This document shows, piece after piece, positions 15,632 to 24,176 of a DNA stretch of 64,000 bases. The stretch spans positions 5,773,001 to 5,837,000 of the forward strand of contig NZ_CP141184.1 of assembly GCF_035609205.1 (NCBI RefSeq), read 5' to 3'. The translations under genes and the position numbers were made by a program. The notes beneath the pieces were generated by a model that was not told the origin of the DNA, made no database searches, and was given only the letters and a program-made list of their open reading frames with translations. This DNA is from Hymenobacter sp. GOD-10R. Lineage in GTDB: Bacteria; Bacteroidota; Bacteroidia; Cytophagales; Hymenobacteraceae. How positions within the stretch are numbered: position 1 is the first letter of the stretch; each line of letters opens with the position of its first letter.

Positions 15632-17407
15632 ATGAGCAAGCCATTCACCCCTCATGCTAAAGGGATTGCAGAACTATTTACCAAAAGTGAAAGAAAAAGG
15701 CTTGTCGTACCGGCATTTCAACGCGGCTTTAGTTGGGAAAAACAACAAATAGGTGCTTTTTGGGAAGATACAATTGCTTTCGGGAAAGAGTATCAGCAAG
15801 CTCCTACAGCAGCAACATATTTTTTAGGTTCTATAGTTGTTACTAGTGGAGAAGAAGATATTAAAATACTTGATGGCCAACAGAGACTTGCTACTATAAC
15901 AATGCTTTTGTGTGCAATAAGGAATAAAGCAAGATCATTACAGAATGACAAGGGCCATAACCTTGCAAGAGATATCCATAGAGACTATATAACTAAGGAG
16001 AATGAGGACGAGAATGAAGAAAATATAATATATAGCTTAACGTTAGGGGAGCTCGATGGCGAATACTTTAGAAGAACAATACAATCTGATCCACCTCTTC
16101 ATGTAGAAGTACAACTAAAATCACACAAATTAATTCATGATGGCAATAAACTAATAAATGACTATGTAGGACAACTAATCGATAGCTTGACTAAAGAAGA
16201 GGCCATAAAGAAGTTATCATCATTAAAGAATTGGTGCACAAAGGGCATGCAAATGGTATCGATAGAAGTCAGCAACGACGAAGACGCATATCACATTTTT
16301 GAGACACTCAATGATAGAGGCATGAGTTTATCTACTGTAGATCTGCTCATAAACTTACTATTGCAAAAAGCCAACTCTGCGCAGAGACCTCACATTAGAC
16401 AAAGCTGGAACGAGATTATAGAGAATTTTGGAAGAAAAGACATAAACAGGTTTCTTAGACATGTATGGATATCAGAATTTGGTGATCTAAAGAATAAGAC
16501 ATTATACAAAGCATTAAAATTGTACATAGAAGAGAATAAAGTATCTAGTCAAGAGTTCAGTGATAGATGCCTTAGCGATTCCACAACCTATATAAATCTT
16601 TTAGATCAAAAAGATATACCAGAAGGATCAATATCGAATGTATATGGAATAACAAAGGCGTTAGGTATGGGATATACTTTACCTATTCTTTTGTCTGCCA
16701 AGAGACATCTTTCTGATAAGAATTTTATTAAAATAACAAATACTTTATCAACAATATGCACGAGAACTTATATTATTAACTATAATCCCACTATTGTTGA
16801 AGAAATTCTTTATGAATCCGCAAAAAAGCTAACAACACTTGGTAGAGAAGGCAAGAATGAAAGCCAAATTTTGTCTCAGGTCAATGACTATCTTTCTGCA
16901 TTGAATATCAGCGATGATGCAGTATTATCTTCTTTACAAAATGAGAGCTCAATCAGCGTCAACAATACTGCTGCGCTTTGGATATTAAAGAATATTATAA
17001 ATAAACAACAATCTATCACAGGTGAATTTGCAGTCAGCAATAGTAATGTAGAACATATTTTCCCACAGAAACCTACTGTAGATTCATGGAATAATATATC
17101 GGAGCTAAAGCCTTACACTTATCACTTTGGCAATCTAACTGTTTTACAGGCTAAGCTCAATGATGCCGCTGCTAACTCAAGTTTTAAGAACAAGAGAGAC
17201 AATTATTACAAAAAATCAGAAATCATTATTAGTAAGAGCATAGTTAATTATACAGAATGGACAAAAGATGCTATTCTACAACGTGCCCAAGAACTAGGAC
17301 AGCTATTAAACTCTACTTTCAATAATTCAGCAAAATCAATAAAACAAATGGTCAAAAAGTCAGATATAACAAAGACAGAAAAGCTAAAAACAGCCAAAAC
17401 GTCATAA
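15632..17407 (+). CDS. DUF262/DUF1524 GmrSD-like putative defence nuclease
   Basis: A 591-residue protein with an N-terminal DUF262 domain (PAFQRGFSW at 27-35, DGQQR at 81-85, a ParB/Srx-like NTPase-type core) and a C-terminal DUF1524 HNH-like nuclease domain (EHIFPQKP at 474-481, then HFGNLTVLQAKLNDAAANSSF). This is the single-chain form of the GmrSD family, in which type IV restriction enzymes cut modified phage DNA. The gene is much richer in A and T than clpB and the barstar gene around it and uses AT-ending codons. An AAGGA sequence lies eight bases before the ATG, unusual for this phylum. It is likely horizontally acquired. No partner genes, integrase or attachment repeats are seen. Confidence 0.85.
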   Translation: MSKPFTPHAKGIAELFTKSERKRLVVPAFQRGFSWEKQQIGAFWEDTIAFGKEYQQAPTAATYFLGSIVVTSGEEDIKILDGQQRLATITMLLCAIRNKARSLQNDKGHNLARDIHRDYITKENEDENEENIIYSLTLGELDGEYFRRTIQSDPPLHVEVQLKSHKLIHDGNKLINDYVGQLIDSLTKEEAIKKLSSLKNWCTKGMQMVSIEVSNDEDAYHIFETLNDRGMSLSTVDLLINLLLQKANSAQRPHIRQSWNEIIENFGRKDINRFLRHVWISEFGDLKNKTLYKALKLYIEENKVSSQEFSDRCLSDSTTYINLLDQKDIPEGSISNVYGITKALGMGYTLPILLSAKRHLSDKNFIKITNTLSTICTRTYIINYNPTIVEEILYESAKKLTTLGREGKNESQILSQVNDYLSALNISDDAVLSSLQNESSISVNNTAALWILKNIINKQQSITGEFAVSNSNVEHIFPQKPTVDSWNNISELKPYTYHFGNLTVLQAKLNDAAANSSFKNKRDNYYKKSEIIISKSIVNYTEWTKDAILQRAQELGQLLNSTFNNSAKSIKQMVKKSDITKTEKLKTAKTS

Positions 17408-17484
17408 AAACACGTTTTGCACCCCGTTTGCTATGTCCCCCGTAGAACTTCTTAACCCGAGGTATCTACCAACGACGAAGCAAA

Positions 17485-20100
17485 ATGAACTTTAATAACT
17501 ATACCATCAAGGCGCAGGAGGCTGTGCAGAAGGCCACCGAAATTGCCGGCGCCAACCAGCAGCAGGCCATCGAGACGGGCCACCTGTTGAAGGGAATTCT
17601 GCAATCGGACGAGAACGTAGTTAGCTTCCTCACCAAGAAGCTAGGTGCGAACCAGAACCTGCTAAATACCCGCCTGGATGCCGTAGTAAACGGTTATCCG
17701 AAGGTGAGCGGTGGGTCGCCGTACCTGTCGAACGAAGCCAACTCGGCTTTGCAGCGGGCTACGAACTACCTAAAAGAATTTGACGATGAACTTGTGTCGG
17801 TGGAACACCTGCTGCTAGGTCTGCTCAGCGGTAAGGATAGCACCGCTACGCTAATGAAGGATGCGGGCTTCTCGGAAAAAGAGCTGAAAGCCGCCATCAA
17901 AGAGCTACGCGGGGGCCGCAAAGTGACCAGCCAAACCGCCGAAGACCAGTACCAGAGCCTGAACCGCTATGCTCGTAACTTGAACGAGCAAGTGAAAACC
18001 GGCAAAATGGACCCGGTAATCGGCCGCGATGAAGAGATTCGTCGGGTGCTGCAAATCTTGTCGCGCCGCACCAAGAACAACCCGGTGCTACTCGGTGAGC
18101 CCGGCGTTGGTAAGACCGCCATTGTGGAAGGCCTCGCCCAGCGCATCGTGGCCGGCGACGTGCCTGAAAACCTGAAAGACAAGGTGATCATGAGCCTAGA
18201 TATGGGCTTGCTGATTGCCGGTGCTAAATACAAAGGCGAGTTTGAGGAACGCCTCAAATCCGTCATCAAAGAAGTAACGGACTCGGAAGGCCAGATCATT
18301 CTGTTCATCGACGAGATGCACACCCTGATTGGGGCTGGTGCGGGCGGCGAGGGCGCTATGGACGCGGCCAACCTGCTCAAGCCTGCCTTAGCCCGCGGCG
18401 AGTTGCACTCCATTGGTGCGACCACGCTGAAGGAGTATCAGAAGTACATCGAGAAGGACAAGGCGCTGGAGCGTCGTTTCCAGGCCGTGATGGTAGATGA
18501 GCCGACCATTGAGGACGCCATCAGCATCATGCGCGGTATCAAGGAGAAGTACGAGCTGCACCACGGCGTGCGTATTACGGATGATGCCGTAATTGCCGCC
18601 GTTGAACTCAGCTCGCGCTATATCACCGACCGCTTCCTGCCCGACAAAGCCATCGACTTGATGGACGAGGCGGCAGCAAAACTGCGCATCGAACTGAACT
18701 CCATGCCCGTGGAGCTCGACGAAGTGCAGCGCCGCATTATGCAGCTGGAGATTGAGCGCGAAGCCATCCGCCGCGAAGATAATCGCGACCGGGAAGCCGT
18801 GCTCAGCAAGGAAATTGCGGAGCTAGCTACCAAGCGCGACGACTTGAAAGCTAGGTGGCAGGGCGAAAAGGACGTGCTGACCAACATCCAGACGGTAAAG
18901 GAAAGCATTGACCGCTTCAAGGTGGAAGCCGAGCAAGCCGAACGCCAAGGCGACTATGGCCGCGTGGCTGAGCTGCGCTACGGCAAGATCCAAGAAGCCG
19001 AAGCCAAGCTGAAGGAGCTGCAAACTCAAGCCAGCGAAAACAAAGACGGTGGCTCGATGCTGCAAGAGGTGGTGACCCAAGAGGACATTGCCGAAGTGGT
19101 AGCCAAGTGGACTGGCATTCCCGTGAGCAAGATGCTCGCCAGCGACCGGGAGAAACTCCTGAACCTAGAAGGTGAGCTAGGTAAGCGCGTAGCCGGTCAG
19201 TCGGAAGCCATTGCGGCTATTTCGGATGCTGTGCGTCGTTCGCGGGCCGGTCTGCAAGACCCACGTCGCCCGATTGGTTCGTTCATCTTCCTCGGCACCA
19301 CTGGGGTTGGTAAGACGGAGCTAGCTAAGGCCCTGGCTGAGTACTTGTTCAACGACGAAAACGCCATGGTGCGCATCGACATGAGTGAGTACCAGGAGCG
19401 TCATGCCGTATCGCGCCTCATCGGGGCACCTCCCGGATACGTGGGCTACGACGAAGGTGGTCAGCTAACGGAAGCCGTGCGCCGCAAGCCATACTCGGTG
19501 ATCTTACTCGACGAGATTGAGAAAGCGCACCCTGATGTGTTCAACATCCTGCTCCAAGTGCTGGATGATGGTCGCCTCACCGACAACAAAGGCCGGGTGG
19601 CGAACTTCAAGAACACCATCATCATCATGACCTCTAACACCGGAGCCGACATCATTCAGAAGAATTTTAAAGAGCTGAATGAATATAACCATGATGAAGT
19701 AGTGGACCGGACCCGCGAGGAGGTAATCGACCGCCTCAAGCAGCATATGCGCCCTGAGTTCCTGAACCGGATTGATGAAATCATCATGTTCCAGCCGCTC
19801 AAGCGCAAGGAAATCCGCCGCATCGTGGATATCCAGTTCCGCCAGATTCAGCAGCGCCTGGAAGAAGCCGGCATCCGCTTGGAAGCCACCGACGAGGTGC
19901 TCGACTACCTAGGTGAGCAAGGCTTCGATCCGCAGTTCGGTGCTCGTCCGCTGAAGCGCGTGTTGCAGCGCGTGATTCTGAACGAGTTGTCAAAAGACAT
20001 TCTCTCAGGTCGCGTGAGCAAGGATGCGGTGGTAGAAGCCGTGCTGCAAGATGGCCAGGTACGCTTCGAGAACGTGGACGTGCAGATTCCAGGATTGTAA
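17485..20100 (+). CDS. clpB: ATP-dependent chaperone ClpB
   Basis: An 871-residue disaggregase of normal length. It has the N-domain (1-145), AAA-1 with Walker A GEPGVGKT (about 204-211) and Walker [11 protein letters not shown] (about 270), a long coiled-coil M-domain (about 410-530), and AAA-2 with Walker A GTTGVGKT (about 603), Walker [12 protein letters not shown] (about 672) and sensor GARPL (about 818). It works with DnaK to rescue aggregated protein in the cytosol. It starts 77 bases after the AT-rich DUF262 gene and ends in a clear CCTAGG-centred terminator. No CIRCE-type operator was recognised upstream. Confidence 0.98.
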   Translation: MNFNNYTIKAQEAVQKATEIAGANQQQAIETGHLLKGILQSDENVVSFLTKKLGANQNLLNTRLDAVVNGYPKVSGGSPYLSNEANSALQRATNYLKEFDDELVSVEHLLLGLLSGKDSTATLMKDAGFSEKELKAAIKELRGGRKVTSQTAEDQYQSLNRYARNLNEQVKTGKMDPVIGRDEEIRRVLQILSRRTKNNPVLLGEPGVGKTAIVEGLAQRIVAGDVPENLKDKVIMSLDMGLLIAGAKYKGEFEERLKSVIKEVTDSEGQIILFIDEMHTLIGAGAGGEGAMDAANLLKPALARGELHSIGATTLKEYQKYIEKDKALERRFQAVMVDEPTIEDAISIMRGIKEKYELHHGVRITDDAVIAAVELSSRYITDRFLPDKAIDLMDEAAAKLRIELNSMPVELDEVQRRIMQLEIEREAIRREDNRDREAVLSKEIAELATKRDDLKARWQGEKDVLTNIQTVKESIDRFKVEAEQAERQGDYGRVAELRYGKIQEAEAKLKELQTQASENKDGGSMLQEVVTQEDIAEVVAKWTGIPVSKMLASDREKLLNLEGELGKRVAGQSEAIAAISDAVRRSRAGLQDPRRPIGSFIFLGTTGVGKTELAKALAEYLFNDENAMVRIDMSEYQERHAVSRLIGAPPGYVGYDEGGQLTEAVRRKPYSVILLDEIEKAHPDVFNILLQVLDDGRLTDNKGRVANFKNTIIIMTSNTGADIIQKNFKELNEYNHDEVVDRTREEVIDRLKQHMRPEFLNRIDEIIMFQPLKRKEIRRIVDIQFRQIQQRLEEAGIRLEATDEVLDYLGEQGFDPQFGARPLKRVLQRVILNELSKDILSGRVSKDAVVEAVLQDGQVRFENVDVQIPGL

Positions 20101-20133
20101 GAGCTACGTTTTTTGTAGTTGATTGGTAAATGT

Positions 20134-20167
20134 AAAAGCCCCGCTGACCTAGGTCGGCGGGGCTTTT
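20134..20167. terminator. Bidirectional terminator between clpB and the first small paralogue
   Basis: AAAAGCCCCGC and the matching GGCGGGGCTTTT flank an ACCTAGGT centre. It ends clpB from the left, and lies five bases after the restored stop of the convergent frameshifted gene. Confidence 0.92.
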
Positions 20168-20171
20168 CTAT

Positions 20172-20647
20172 CTATGGCTTAGGCCAAGGGCGAAAGTACT
20201 TGGGCCGTAATCGTCGCCGAATTTTGGGAGCTAATGGCTCACCTGCTTCGTACCGGCGAATGAGCGCTTCTTCTTTCGACTGAACCTACTTAGCTTTTCA
20301 ATTCCGACGACCAGTAGCGGCAATGTTTCTACCGTAAGAATGATCACAACTTGCCGTTTGTTGGCTGCGGTGTAGGGTAGCCAAGTAGTAGCGGATTCGG
20401 TTACTGGCTGCGCCGCTGCATAGCTTATTCCTCCTACGCCTAGCCCACTGTATACCGCAAAGAACCTACCGCCTCGCCGGCGGTTCTGAAACAGACGACG
20501 AATTGCTTGTGTCGTATCTGCTTTTTGTATTTGAACAGCAGGGAATAAATCAGTTGCATTACTGTTGCCTGTTGGGGTGATATTCTGCGCGGAAAGCGAC
20601 GCAGCAAGTAGTAGCAGAGCTAATAGTAAATTGATTTTCATCGTCAC
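20172..20647 (-). pseudogene. Frameshifted member A of a small tandem membrane-protein family
   Basis: The open frame runs leftward from 20647 to 20231 (138 residues) with a signal peptide, the family core DTTQAIRRLFQNRRRGG and two membrane segments. After FSR it turns into unrelated sequence. Restoring one A in the AAA of 'CGAAAG' (near 20277) continues the reading to a stop at 20172-20174 and yields the family C-terminus EEALIRRYEAGEPLAP followed by RRRLRPKYF. This tail matches those of three neighbours, and the terminator lies directly after the restored stop. So the gene is one base short of the family form: a pseudogene, a slippage site or a sequencing error. Confidence 0.75.
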
Positions 20648-20873
20648 TCACTTTCATAGATTGTTAGAGCAAAGGACAAGTTCAGTTCTCCAATAAAAAA
20701 ACAACGACTTCACAGCCAAAAGTCTAATTTACAAACAACGAATACAGCAGTTCTACGTCTCAGCAGCACTTTTAGAAGCAGAACGAGACGACAAAATCAT
20801 AGTTACAGATGTCCTCCGTAAGCGCTTTTTTATTCAGCTTGACTTACCATCTTATGGGTCAGCACTAAAATCA

Positions 20874-20907
20874 AACAGCCTCACTAACCTAGGTTAGCGA
20901 GGCTGTT
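20874..20907 (-). terminator. Terminator of paralogue B
   Basis: AACAGCCTCACTAACC pairs with GGTTAGCGAGGCTGTT around a CCTAGG centre (one mismatch), followed on the minus strand by T-rich sequence 20 bases past the gene's stop. Confidence 0.85.
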
Positions 20908-20927
20908 CTGTTTCGAGCTAAAACTTA

Positions 20928-21393
20928 TCAATTGGCCTTACTACTTAACAACTTCTTCTCATTACGCTTACCGAGCAAGGGTAGCCAATTGCGCACAAAC
21001 TCTGATAATGGCTCCCCTCGTTCTAAGGCAACTAGTACCTCCCGCTCGTGACGGCGGTTAAATTGAATCATGTTTGCCACACTGAAAGAAGCTGCGCTAG
21101 CGCCCATCGTAAGATCCACTCCGGTCGTCCAGTCGCTGCGCCCACCTATGATGTAGCCTAAAGCTGCTGCCGAACACAGTTGCGCCAGCAACAGCTCCTA
21201 CGGTACTATACAGGCGGCCCCGTTTGAATATCTTGTGCACCACCTGCCGCATGCTATCCGATAACGGTTTGGTGGACGCTAGCACCGTAGTGGAGCTCAC
21301 CGCTAGCGTGGGCATAGTAGCGGTTGCCGGCTGTGCAAAGCTGGCGCTGCTAGCCGTGAACAACATAACTGCAAACAAACTAACATTCTTCAT
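20928..21393 (-). pseudogene. Frameshifted member B of a small tandem membrane-protein family
   Basis: Two overlapping leftward frames hold one protein. The first (from 21393) has the signal peptide (LFAVMLFTASSASFAQ) and the core SDSMRQVVHKIFKRGRLYSTVG. The second, read to 20928, has the rest, ending EVLVALERGEPLSEFVRNW. Removing one G from GGC near 21173-21175 fuses them as ATVFAAALGYIIGG, aligned with its paralogues. So this copy carries a one-base insertion relative to the family. The remaining sequence is undamaged and conserved, which suggests a recent change, phase variation or a sequencing error. Confidence 0.72.
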
Positions 21394-21493
21394 AAGGGTA
21401 TAATTTGTAAGGTTTTACCAATACTCAACTTATACAGAACGCACTTATTGTATCAAAGATCTAGCTTAGCTGATCACCGCACTCAATATATGG

Positions 21494-21550
21494 AAGGCGC
21501 ACAAAAAAGCTCCCTTAGCAATACGCTAGGAGAGCTTTTTTGTGCGCCTT
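21494..21550 (-). terminator. Long hairpin terminator of paralogue C
   Basis: The arms of a long stem (AAGGCGCACAAAAAAGCTC and its complement) flank a TTAGC/GCTA inner pair. It lies 24 bases after the stop of the leftward gene and carries T-runs on both strands. Confidence 0.9.
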
Positions 21551-21573
21551 CATGGCAGCTAGTTACCTACAAA

Positions 21574-22143
21574 TTACTTAGAGGTATTGCTCGTTTGTAA
21601 CTGCTCACGCTGCATTTGCTGGCGTAGCGCCTCTCGTAGGTAGGCGGCTTCCGCGAAGTGCTGTTGCTTTAAGCCGCGCCGATACTTGGCCGGAATTGGT
21701 TTACCCGCTGCGTAGGCGTGGTCCACGGCAAGCAAGTGTTTTTTGTTGTAGGTATTGGCATGCACAATAAATCCGGCGAACGTACCTGCTAGCACCGCAA
21801 TACCTAGGGGCGGCGATATAGCCTCCGACGCAACCGTGGTCCGGCCGTAGCTATCGGTCGAGGAGATGGGCAATGCGAGCGACATACCCACGATAAAGGG
21901 AATCGTGAAGGCATAGCCAGCCACTCGGCGGCGACGAAACATCGAGAGCAGCGCACCCGTTGTGTCGGCTTCCGCAGCTTTGGGTTGGTAGCGCGGCAAA
22001 TACCAACCGTTGAACAACAGCACTGCTCCAGAGTCGGCAGATGCTGTGGGTGGCGCTGCGGGCAAGCTAGCATTAGTAGACTGAGCAAGGAGTGTAGTCC
22101 CAAACAGCACTAGCACCAATAGCAAGCAAAAAGACTTACGCAT
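21574..22143 (-). CDS. Intact member C of the small tandem membrane-protein family
   Basis: A 189-residue protein with a signal peptide (LLLVLVLFGTTLLAQ). Then come a linker, the family core DTTGALLSMFRRRRVAG (about residues 61-77) and two hydrophobic segments (YAFTIPFIVGMSLAL and LGIAVLAGTFAGFIV). The conserved C-terminal motif AAGKPIPAKYRRGLKQQHF is followed by a charged Gln-rich tail. It starts 15 bases after member D, so they share a transcript. It has no similarity that I know. The Arg-rich segment next to the first helix suggests cytoplasmic or periplasmic-face binding, but no function is assigned. Confidence 0.75.
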   Translation of the reverse strand: MRKSFCLLLVLVLFGTTLLAQSTNASLPAAPPTASADSGAVLLFNGWYLPRYQPKAAEADTTGALLSMFRRRRVAGYAFTIPFIVGMSLALPISSTDSYGRTTVASEAISPPLGIAVLAGTFAGFIVHANTYNKKHLLAVDHAYAAGKPIPAKYRRGLKQQHFAEAAYLREALRQQMQREQLQTSNTSK

Positions 22144-22158
22144 AAATACTAGAGCTAT

Positions 22159-22653
22159 TTACTTAGCAGGCTTATAGTCAACTGATTTATATTGAATGAT
22201 CGGTTGGGTAAAAAACCGGCGCTTCAGCTTTCGGCGCGTGCTACGTGCCAAGGGATGACCAGCAGCATAGGTCGTGAGCGTCTTTTCTAGGTTACCGTTG
22301 CTGTAGTGCAGCATCTTGCCTAGGCCGTAGGCAGCAAACGGAACCAGCACCAAGGCGGCAGCTGCACCGTTGCTGCTGTTGTCTTGCACTACATACGCGT
22401 TGTTGACTGTCGTGCTATTGGAAGCAGTGGCCACTCGGGCCGCAACCAACGCCGACGAAAAGATCCAGCTGGCACCACCCGCCTGCCGCCGGCTATACAA
22501 ATTAATAATAGCCTGCGCAGTATCATTATTCAGATATTGAGCACGTAGATGCTGCTTGAAGGTCTCGGACTTCAGATTACCAGAAGTAGTTTGGCCTAGT
22601 GCAGTACCAACACCCATGCTTAGCAAGCCACCGATAAGTAGTGCTTTTATCAT
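22159..22653 (-). CDS. Intact member D of the small tandem membrane-protein family
   Basis: A 164-residue protein that starts the leftward set. Signal peptide (LLIGGLLSMGVGTALGQ), family core NDTAQAIINLYSRRQAGG (about 47-64), a hydrophobic segment at SWIFSSALVAARVA, a second at AAAALVLVPFAAYGLG, then the family motif TTYAAGHPLARSTRRKLKRRFF. Length and order are as in member C, which follows 15 bases downstream. The start at 22653 gives a normal signal peptide. Unknown function; see the comments on the family in the findings. Confidence 0.75.
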   Translation of the reverse strand: MIKALLIGGLLSMGVGTALGQTTSGNLKSETFKQHLRAQYLNNDTAQAIINLYSRRQAGGASWIFSSALVAARVATASNSTTVNNAYVVQDNSSNGAAAALVLVPFAAYGLGKMLHYSNGNLEKTLTTYAAGHPLARSTRRKLKRRFFTQPIIQYKSVDYKPAK

Positions 22654-22911
22654 ATGATAGGAGTAGAAAAAGAATATTTATAGCAAAAAATGATGGCTCT
22701 GTAGCAATAATTCGTCCCAAGTTTAGCTTGCATGTTCTTGTGTCTTGCTCTTGCAGCCACGGGACAACTTCCTTGGGGAAAGCTGTTCAGCTTACCTAGC
22801 TTTTTCTAACTGCGTATATAATTGTGTCTCAAGCGGATCGTACCTTGCTCGGGTTCGTATAGTAAAATTGCATTCTAGTTCTCCAACCACTACACCTTCA
22901 TCCTACCCAGT

Positions 22912-23916
22912 ATGCCCAACCTCTTCTTTCCTCGACAATCCACCCGGATTGCTTTTCGCCGTTTCTTCTCACTAGCCGCGCTGGCGATTGGCACGTCTTC
23001 TTTCCTGGCTTCTTGCTCGGAAGACGGCACGCTGCCTAACCCATTTACCCCCGATAAAGTCACTGTTGCGCAACCTGGCGTCTTTCCGGAGGGTGTACAA
23101 TACGACGAGTTGAACCAGCACTTTTTGGTGAGTTCACGCCGCCTGGGCCGGATAGGAGCCGTGGAAGACGACGGCACCTACACCGTGTTCGGCGACGACT
23201 CACGGCTGATTTCCACCATCGGCTTGAACATCGACCCTGTTCGGCATCGCTTGCTAGCTGCCGTGTCTGATAACGGGTCTAACGCAACGCGTACGTCGCC
23301 TGCCACCCTGAATAAGCTAGCCGCCTTAGCGATTTTCAACTCGAACAATGGCAACTTGGTTAGTTACGTTAACCTAAGTGCGCTCCGGCCCGATCAGCGC
23401 CATTTCGCGAATGACATAGCCGTAGACATTGAAGGCAACGCTTACGTAACTGATAGCTTCTCACCGATCATTTACAAAGTTGATACGCAAGGCAACGCCT
23501 CTATCTTTCTGGAAGATGCGCAGCTAGGTGCTGCTACTGGTTTTGGACTTAATGGCATCGTCTACCATCCCGATGGCTACCTGATTGCAGCCAAAACAAC
23601 GGAAGGCGTGTTGTTCAAAATACCCATCAATGCTCCTAAAAACTTCACGCGTGTGACGAGCAACCAGAGCGTTGTAGGCGCCGACGGCCTCTTGCTCCTG
23701 AATGCGAAGACGTTGCTACTAGTATCTGGTTCGCAGAGCACCGTGCTCCGCTTATCCAGCAACGACTCGTGGGCTACGGCTAATGCCACGGGCAGCTTTG
23801 CGACGGGCGCAACTAGCCCCACCACCATTACCCGCCGTAGCATTTCGGACGCGTACGTGCTTTACCCTTACCAAAGCACTGCCACGCAGTTCGATATCGT
23901 AAAGACCAAGTTCTAA
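22912..23916 (+). CDS. SMP-30/gluconolactonase-like propeller lipoprotein
   Basis: A 334-residue exported lipoprotein (signal ending FLASCSED) with a six-bladed-propeller pattern. Markers are GVFPEGVQYDELNQHFLVSS, IGLNIDPVRHRLLAAVSD, FANDIAVDIEGNAYVTDSF and GLNGIVYHPDGYLIAAK, where recurrent D/N-xxGNxYVTD positions would bind the metal of the SMP-30 family. Lactonase or sugar-binding activity is possible; the family is broad, so the reaction is unknown. It is followed by a clear terminator. About 255 bases upstream contain no gene. The gene is transcribed opposite to the small paralogue set. Confidence 0.8.
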   Translation: MPNLFFPRQSTRIAFRRFFSLAALAIGTSSFLASCSEDGTLPNPFTPDKVTVAQPGVFPEGVQYDELNQHFLVSSRRLGRIGAVEDDGTYTVFGDDSRLISTIGLNIDPVRHRLLAAVSDNGSNATRTSPATLNKLAALAIFNSNNGNLVSYVNLSALRPDQRHFANDIAVDIEGNAYVTDSFSPIIYKVDTQGNASIFLEDAQLGAATGFGLNGIVYHPDGYLIAAKTTEGVLFKIPINAPKNFTRVTSNQSVVGADGLLLLNAKTLLLVSGSQSTVLRLSSNDSWATANATGSFATGATSPTTITRRSISDAYVLYPYQSTATQFDIVKTKF

Positions 23917-23951
23917 GCTAGGCTTTGCTCCTAGCGCTTATCCCACACTGC

Positions 23952-23991
23952 AAAAAAGCCCCACTGTCATTCATTGGCAGTGGGGCTTTTT
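23952..23991 (+). terminator. Terminator after the propeller lipoprotein
   Basis: AAAAAGCCCCACTG pairs with CAGTGGGGCTTTTT around a short loop, giving a strong intrinsic terminator. Confidence 0.95.
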
Positions 23992-24064
23992 GTAAGAAGT
24001 ATATAGCAGAATTACAGCTAAATACCTGAAGCATGAACTAGCAAGAAGAACGTAAATAGACGCT

Positions 24065-24090
24065 TGCAATCGTTCCCGGCAACGATTGCA
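24065..24090. promoter_or_regulatory. Inverted repeat operator-like dyad upstream of pectinesterase
   Basis: Arms TGCAATCGTT (24065-24074) and AACGATTGCA (24081-24090) are perfect inverted copies around CCCGGC, 87 bases before the pectinesterase ATG. The TGCAATCG half-sites resemble the TGCAANCGNTTGCA sites at 39898, 40157 and 51031, so a LacI-type sugar regulator may bind here. Confidence 0.55.
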
Positions 24091-24176
24091 CAAATTATCT
24101 AGTCAGCAGGCGTCTTATCAGCTACAAACCCCGTTAATATGCCTTTCCAACCTCAATCCCACCAAAACCAAACACT

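Noticed and set aside
15440..17484. A complete integrative element around the DUF262 gene
   Set aside because: No integrase, tRNA, direct repeats or other cargo genes were found at the borders.
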